Source: Planctomycetota bacterium
GTDB taxonomy: Bacteria > Planctomycetota > Planctomycetia > Pirellulales > UBA1268
Assembly (NCBI GenBank): GCA_003669255.1
Contig: QWPO01000069.1
Span: 1 to 9,189, forward strand
DNA: 9,189 nucleotides
Direction of reading: 5' to 3'
Below, piece after piece: positions 5,894 through 9,189 of the stretch. Position numbers and translations under genes: made by a program. The notes under the pieces were generated by a model, which was not told where the DNA came from, searched no databases, and saw only the letters and a program-made list of their open reading frames with translations. Every line of letters begins with the position of its first letter. Position 1 is the first letter of the stretch.

Positions 5894-8800
5894 GGCTTCG
5901 CCTGCAGATTCGCAGGCGGGGCCGGCACCGGTGGCCGGCCCGCGGCAGGCGGCGGCTCCGCTGAAAAGCGGCCATCGCCGCAGTCGATGAGCATGTAGCC
6001 CGCCCAGAGGAACGGATGGAGCGGCGCGGCGAGCGGCGCATCGGGCGAGGGCTTCACGCGCGGCTCCTGCGCTGCGTCTGGCTCTTCGTCGCGCACGAGA
6101 TCGACCGCCCGCTGCCACGATTCCGAGGCGGCCGGCGGCTCGGCGACCGTCGCCTCCCGAAGAAACTCGGTCATCAGGTCAACGCACGACTTGCCCCCCG
6201 TCCGCCAGCGGCTGATCACCGCCGTTCGGGCTCCGGCGGCGAGTAGGTCGGTGGCCGCCAGAGACAGTTCTTCGCCGGGCCGCGACAGTTCCTTCGTGAG
6301 CCCGCCCGCCATCGCCGTCTGCAGCCCCGGCAGGAGCACCCGTTGCGGCCGCTTGAGTGGCGGCGCCAGCCAGTCGTGAAAGTGCATTGCCCCCTTGCCC
6401 GAGCCAAGGGGCACCATCGGCCATGAGGCCACCGGTCCATCGCCGCCGAGTTCGTCGAAGATCGCGAGGGTGTCGCATGCCGACGCGGCAACGGGGATCG
6501 GTAGCGGTCCGGCCGCGGTCAGCGGCGTCACGCGGTCCACCGCCGCGGTGAGATGCGCCAGCAGGGCCTCGGCGTCGGCCGGCTTGTCGCCCCGCGCCAT
6601 CCGACCGGCATGCACGCCCACGGGGCCGGAGGCCTGCGGCTCAAACTGCATCACGGCCAGACTCCGCGAGGGGGCATAGCGGATGCGGCAGGCGTCGCGG
6701 AGGAGTATGCCCTGGTCGGATTCGTCGTCGGCCGGCCGACTCGACGCCACGGGCAGGAGTTCGAACGGCACGTACCAGAGCCAGCCATCGGGCACGATCA
6801 CGAGTTCGTCGATGCCCTCCGAGAGCGTGACCCGCGAGTTTTCAAACAGCATCCGTTCGATCCGCTCTGCGGAACCGCGCCAGTCGCCCTCCGCCAGCCG
6901 CCCGGTCGGCACCGCCGCCACCGGATCAAAGAGGCAAAGCCCCTTGGCGAGCGACTTGATCTCGAGGGGCAAGCCCGCCGCCTGCCGCACCTGCCAGATC
7001 GCCTGCCGGTCGTGCGACTCGAGCACGGCGAACAGGCCCGATGCGGTCCAGTGAAACGACAGGACCAGTTGCCGCGGTGCCAGACGACGGCGGATCTCGG
7101 CCGCAGGCGTGAGCGGCGGAAAATCGATCGGCACCGCGTCGCGGCCGGCGGCGATCGCCGCCACGAACTGGCTGCGACGGGTGGCGAGCGAAAGATAGGT
7201 TTCCCAATCGGGTTTGGCGATCGCCGCGTTGCCGGCCTGATTGCCCCCGGGCCCCGCCGCAAGCGCTGCCGCGAACGTGCCCCGGAGCTGACCCATGCGG
7301 TCGATGGCGGCGGCGAGTTCGGGCTGGGCACCCAGGAGGGCCGCCCGCCGCGCGGCCGATGCCGGAGCAAGCGACCTCGGATCACCGGCGAGCAGCCGCT
7401 CGACCGCGATCCGCCGGCCGCCAAGCGACTGGGCCGCCATCCAACGATGCCGCGTGGTCGCCTCCGCCGCCTCGATGGCCGCATCGGTGCCGCGACGAGC
7501 GGCCGCCGCGACCCATGCGTCGAACGCATCGGCCCGCGGTGCCGACAGCGCGGCCAAAGCGGCGAGCGGGTCGGCGGCGAAGTCGCGCGGGCTCGGATCG
7601 CCCAGGAGCCTCGCAAACAAGGCATCGGCCTGCCGGTCGGAAAACGCCGTCGAACCGGCGGCGAGCAACTCGACGAGCCGCGTCGTCTGAAAGAGCCGCG
7701 GTGCTCGCGACCGGGCAATCTCCAGAGCCGCCTCAAGCTGGGCGTCGCCATCGGCCACGTCGCCAGTCGCGTAGTCGGCGAGCGCCCGGGCATACGCCGC
7801 CTGGCTTCCGAGCGTTCCGCGGCCCGCATCCCCCCGCAGCACCCGACCGTCAATCTCCTTAAGCGCCGCCGATGCAGCCCGGGCATCACCCGCGGCCGCG
7901 AGCAACTCGGCCTCGGTTGCCAAGAGCCGCGCCCGCAGCACGGGCAGCTTGCCGCGGGCCCACGCACAGCCCCGCTGGATCGAGGCCGGCACGCCCCGAC
8001 TGCCGGCCATCGCATAGGCGGTGGCCGAAAGCGCAAACGCCTCCTCGAGAGCGCGGGCATCGCCGAAGTCGGCGGCGGTGTAGGTGGCTTCCTCGAAGAG
8101 CTTCGCGGCCCGCTGCGGCTGATCGGCCTCGAGCGCCATCCGTCCGAGGATGATGAGGCCCCAGCTCGTCAGCCCGTGGTCGAAGCCGTTGCCGACGAGG
8201 AGCCCGCGGGTGAGCAGAGGCGTGGCCAGATCGTGCTTGCCCTGCGCCCAGTAGGCGGCACCGAGCGCGATGTCGATCCACGAGTGCGACCAGTGGTTTG
8301 GAGGTGCGGGCCGACGCATGAGCGCCTTCGTCGCGGCCTCGAGCCCGCCGCTCTGCGGGGCCAACTCGCCGAGCAGCACGCGGTGCCGGTAGATGGCGAT
8401 CACGAGCAGCCGCATGATTTCCTGCGGCCGCACCACGCGGTCGTAGTCGGCCGCGAGCACGCCGCCACGCTGGAGCACCTGCTGCGCGTCGGCGGCCTTC
8501 TGTCGCATGGCCGCGGTCTCGGGTATCGCAGCCGGCGCCGCGTTCCGCTCGCTGCGTCCCCACGTCGCAACCCGACCGCCAGCGAGCGGCCGCAGTGGCT
8601 GCTGCGGAAACTGGACGCCGAGGAGCCACTCGCCATGCGTGGCGAACGACAGCATCGCTTCGTCGTAGCGGGCGACGGCATCGCCGAGACTGCCAAGCTC
8701 GTAGAGGCACTCGCCGAGCAGGGCGGCCGAGGCGATCGAGTCGATCCACCGCTGAGCGCCCACGCGGACACCTCCCCGGTAGTCGTTGCCGGCGATCTCG

Positions 8801-8973
8801 GCAGCCGCGGCATACTGGCCCTCGGCGAGGGCCTCGAGCGCCAGGTCGTGCGCGGGAGTGGGGACCGACTCGGCGCCTCCCGGCACGCCCATGGTGGGCG
8901 GCAGGACGGCCTGGCCTGCGGCGGTGCAGGCCGACGCAATCGCAACGAGAAGGGCCCCGGCGAGACGGTGCAT
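5890..8973 (-). CDS. Secreted TPR/CHAT-like protein with degenerate catalytic site
   Basis: The 1027-aa protein starts with a signal peptide (hydrophobic 4-19; cleavage likely near AGQA at 19-22; ASAC at 13-16 is a poor lipobox). Residues 40-440 are mostly alpha-helical and TPR-like, clearest at 268-325. Residues 620-1000 match the CHAT (caspase-like) domain in order: LSFHWTASGLFAV (638-650), IDELVIVPDGWLWYVPFELL (721-740), IRYAPSRSLA (764-773), AATDLLAAGARTAVISRW (906-923) and HPFLWAGYMLI (986-996). At the catalytic Cys motif, usually LSACETG, the sequence is LPGLQTA (881-887), with Leu884 in place of Cys. No HG pair is found where the catalytic His should be. It is probably an inactive, binding-type CHAT acting outside the cytoplasm. 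The tail (1006-1027) is Pro/Ala-rich. The ATG at 8973 is chosen because the signal peptide starts there; a GTG frame to 9180 adds 69 residues without character. No clear Shine-Dalgarno is seen. Confidence 0.82.
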   Translation of the reverse strand: MHRLAGALLVAIASACTAAGQAVLPPTMGVPGGAESVPTPAHDLALEALAEGQYAAAAEIAGNDYRGGVRVGAQRWIDSIASAALLGECLYELGSLGDAVARYDEAMLSFATHGEWLLGVQFPQQPLRPLAGGRVATWGRSERNAAPAAIPETAAMRQKAADAQQVLQRGGVLAADYDRVVRPQEIMRLLVIAIYRHRVLLGELAPQSGGLEAATKALMRRPAPPNHWSHSWIDIALGAAYWAQGKHDLATPLLTRGLLVGNGFDHGLTSWGLIILGRMALEADQPQRAAKLFEEATYTAADFGDARALEEAFALSATAYAMAGSRGVPASIQRGCAWARGKLPVLRARLLATEAELLAAAGDARAASAALKEIDGRVLRGDAGRGTLGSQAAYARALADYATGDVADGDAQLEAALEIARSRAPRLFQTTRLVELLAAGSTAFSDRQADALFARLLGDPSPRDFAADPLAALAALSAPRADAFDAWVAAAARRGTDAAIEAAEATTRHRWMAAQSLGGRRIAVERLLAGDPRSLAPASAARRAALLGAQPELAAAIDRMGQLRGTFAAALAAGPGGNQAGNAAIAKPDWETYLSLATRRSQFVAAIAAGRDAVPIDFPPLTPAAEIRRRLAPRQLVLSFHWTASGLFAVLESHDRQAIWQVRQAAGLPLEIKSLAKGLCLFDPVAAVPTGRLAEGDWRGSAERIERMLFENSRVTLSEGIDELVIVPDGWLWYVPFELLPVASSRPADDESDQGILLRDACRIRYAPSRSLAVMQFEPQASGPVGVHAGRMARGDKPADAEALLAHLTAAVDRVTPLTAAGPLPIPVAASACDTLAIFDELGGDGPVASWPMVPLGSGKGAMHFHDWLAPPLKRPQRVLLPGLQTAMAGGLTKELSRPGEELSLAATDLLAAGARTAVISRWRTGGKSCVDLMTEFLREATVAEPPAASESWQRAVDLVRDEEPDAAQEPRVKPSPDAPLAAPLHPFLWAGYMLIDCGDGRFSAEPPPAAGRPPVPAPPANLQAKP
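5899..5918 (-). promoter_or_regulatory. Hairpin next to the TSUP start codon
   Basis: CGCCTGC (5899-5905) pairs with GCAGGCG (5912-5918) around a 6-nt loop. In the minus-strand mRNA the hairpin ends 5 nt before the TSUP ATG at 5893, and its 3' arm contains the AGGCG that would serve as a weak Shine-Dalgarno. Ribosomes finishing the upstream gene would open it, favouring coupled translation. The dyad also encodes the protein tail ANLQA, so it could be chance in GC-rich DNA. Confidence 0.35.
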
Positions 8974-9189
8974 GATGTCGTTGTACACGGCGGCGGGGAA
9001 ACCCTGCCCCGGCACGGAGTGGCAGGCTGGGAAGAATCGGGGGCAGACGGGGAGAACTGGGCGGTTCCGGGAGCGCGGTGGTGCCGGTCGTTCAAAGTTT
9101 GCGGGTCGTAGCGGCCGATAGACAGACCGAGAAGGCTCGCATCCTGCCGGGCCGACACGACCCGGCCAACGACGGACCACCCGCCATGA
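8974..9189. other. Region upstream of the CHAT-like gene, no gene seen
   Basis: These 216 bases should hold the promoter of the five-gene minus-strand cluster. I found no convincing -35/-10 pair, no strong Shine-Dalgarno before the ATG at 8973, and none of the palindromic repeats. Open frames run through it on both strands, but they look like GC-rich read-through. The neighbouring gene beyond 9189 is not visible. Confidence 0.5.

Noticed and set aside
8925..8973. Lipoprotein signal in the CHAT-like protein
   Set aside because: ASAC at residues 13-16 lacks the usual Leu/Val/Ile at -3, and a normal signal peptidase I site follows shortly after. A lipoprotein cannot be excluded, but it is not supported well enough to call.
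6553..9111. Plus-strand open frame of 852 codons opposite the CHAT-like gene
   Set aside because: Antisense shadow. The minus-strand frame has a signal peptide and recognisable CHAT landmarks, while this one is Arg/Gly/His-rich without motifs.

Overview
The window looks like chromosomal DNA of a high-GC planctomycete, probably of the Pirellulales type. This rests on several cues. One secreted TPR protein ends in the closing helix pair and 'YxxGKPxRE'-like tail that I associate with planctomycetal TPR proteins. A second large secreted protein has TPR-like helices followed by a CHAT-like domain. The intergenic DNA holds palindromic repeats containing 'GCACAGGTT...AACCTGTGC'. No marker gene fixes the taxonomy, so the assignment is an inference.

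Layout. Positions 1-53 may hold the last codons of an upstream plus-strand gene. Positions 40-252 hold four REP-like palindromes. A sigma70-like promoter (268-296) and ribosome binding site then lead into a plus-strand gene (336-1148) for a coiled-coil protein with a PD-(D/E)XK nuclease-like C-terminus. Positions 1165-1358 hold a second cluster of the same palindromes. A composite block of about 140 bp is present on both sides of this gene as direct repeats (111-249 and 1165-1304). The gene, its promoter and the repeats therefore resemble a self-contained cassette.

Everything from 1368 to 8973 is on the minus strand. In transcription order it encodes a secreted TPR/CHAT-like protein of 1027 aa, a TSUP (TauE/SafE) membrane transporter, an ABC ATPase, an ABC-2 permease and a secreted TPR protein. 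The first two genes overlap by ATGA. The ATPase and permease are 10 nt apart and clearly form one exporter. The other gaps are 58 and 102 nt, so the five genes may be one operon, or an operon plus an independently expressed last gene.

The two most interesting points are the repeat-flanked nuclease-like gene and the CHAT-like domain, which keeps the fold's conserved landmarks but seems to have lost both catalytic residues. The substrates of both transporters cannot be read from the sequence. I found no tRNA, rRNA, CRISPR array or transposase gene.
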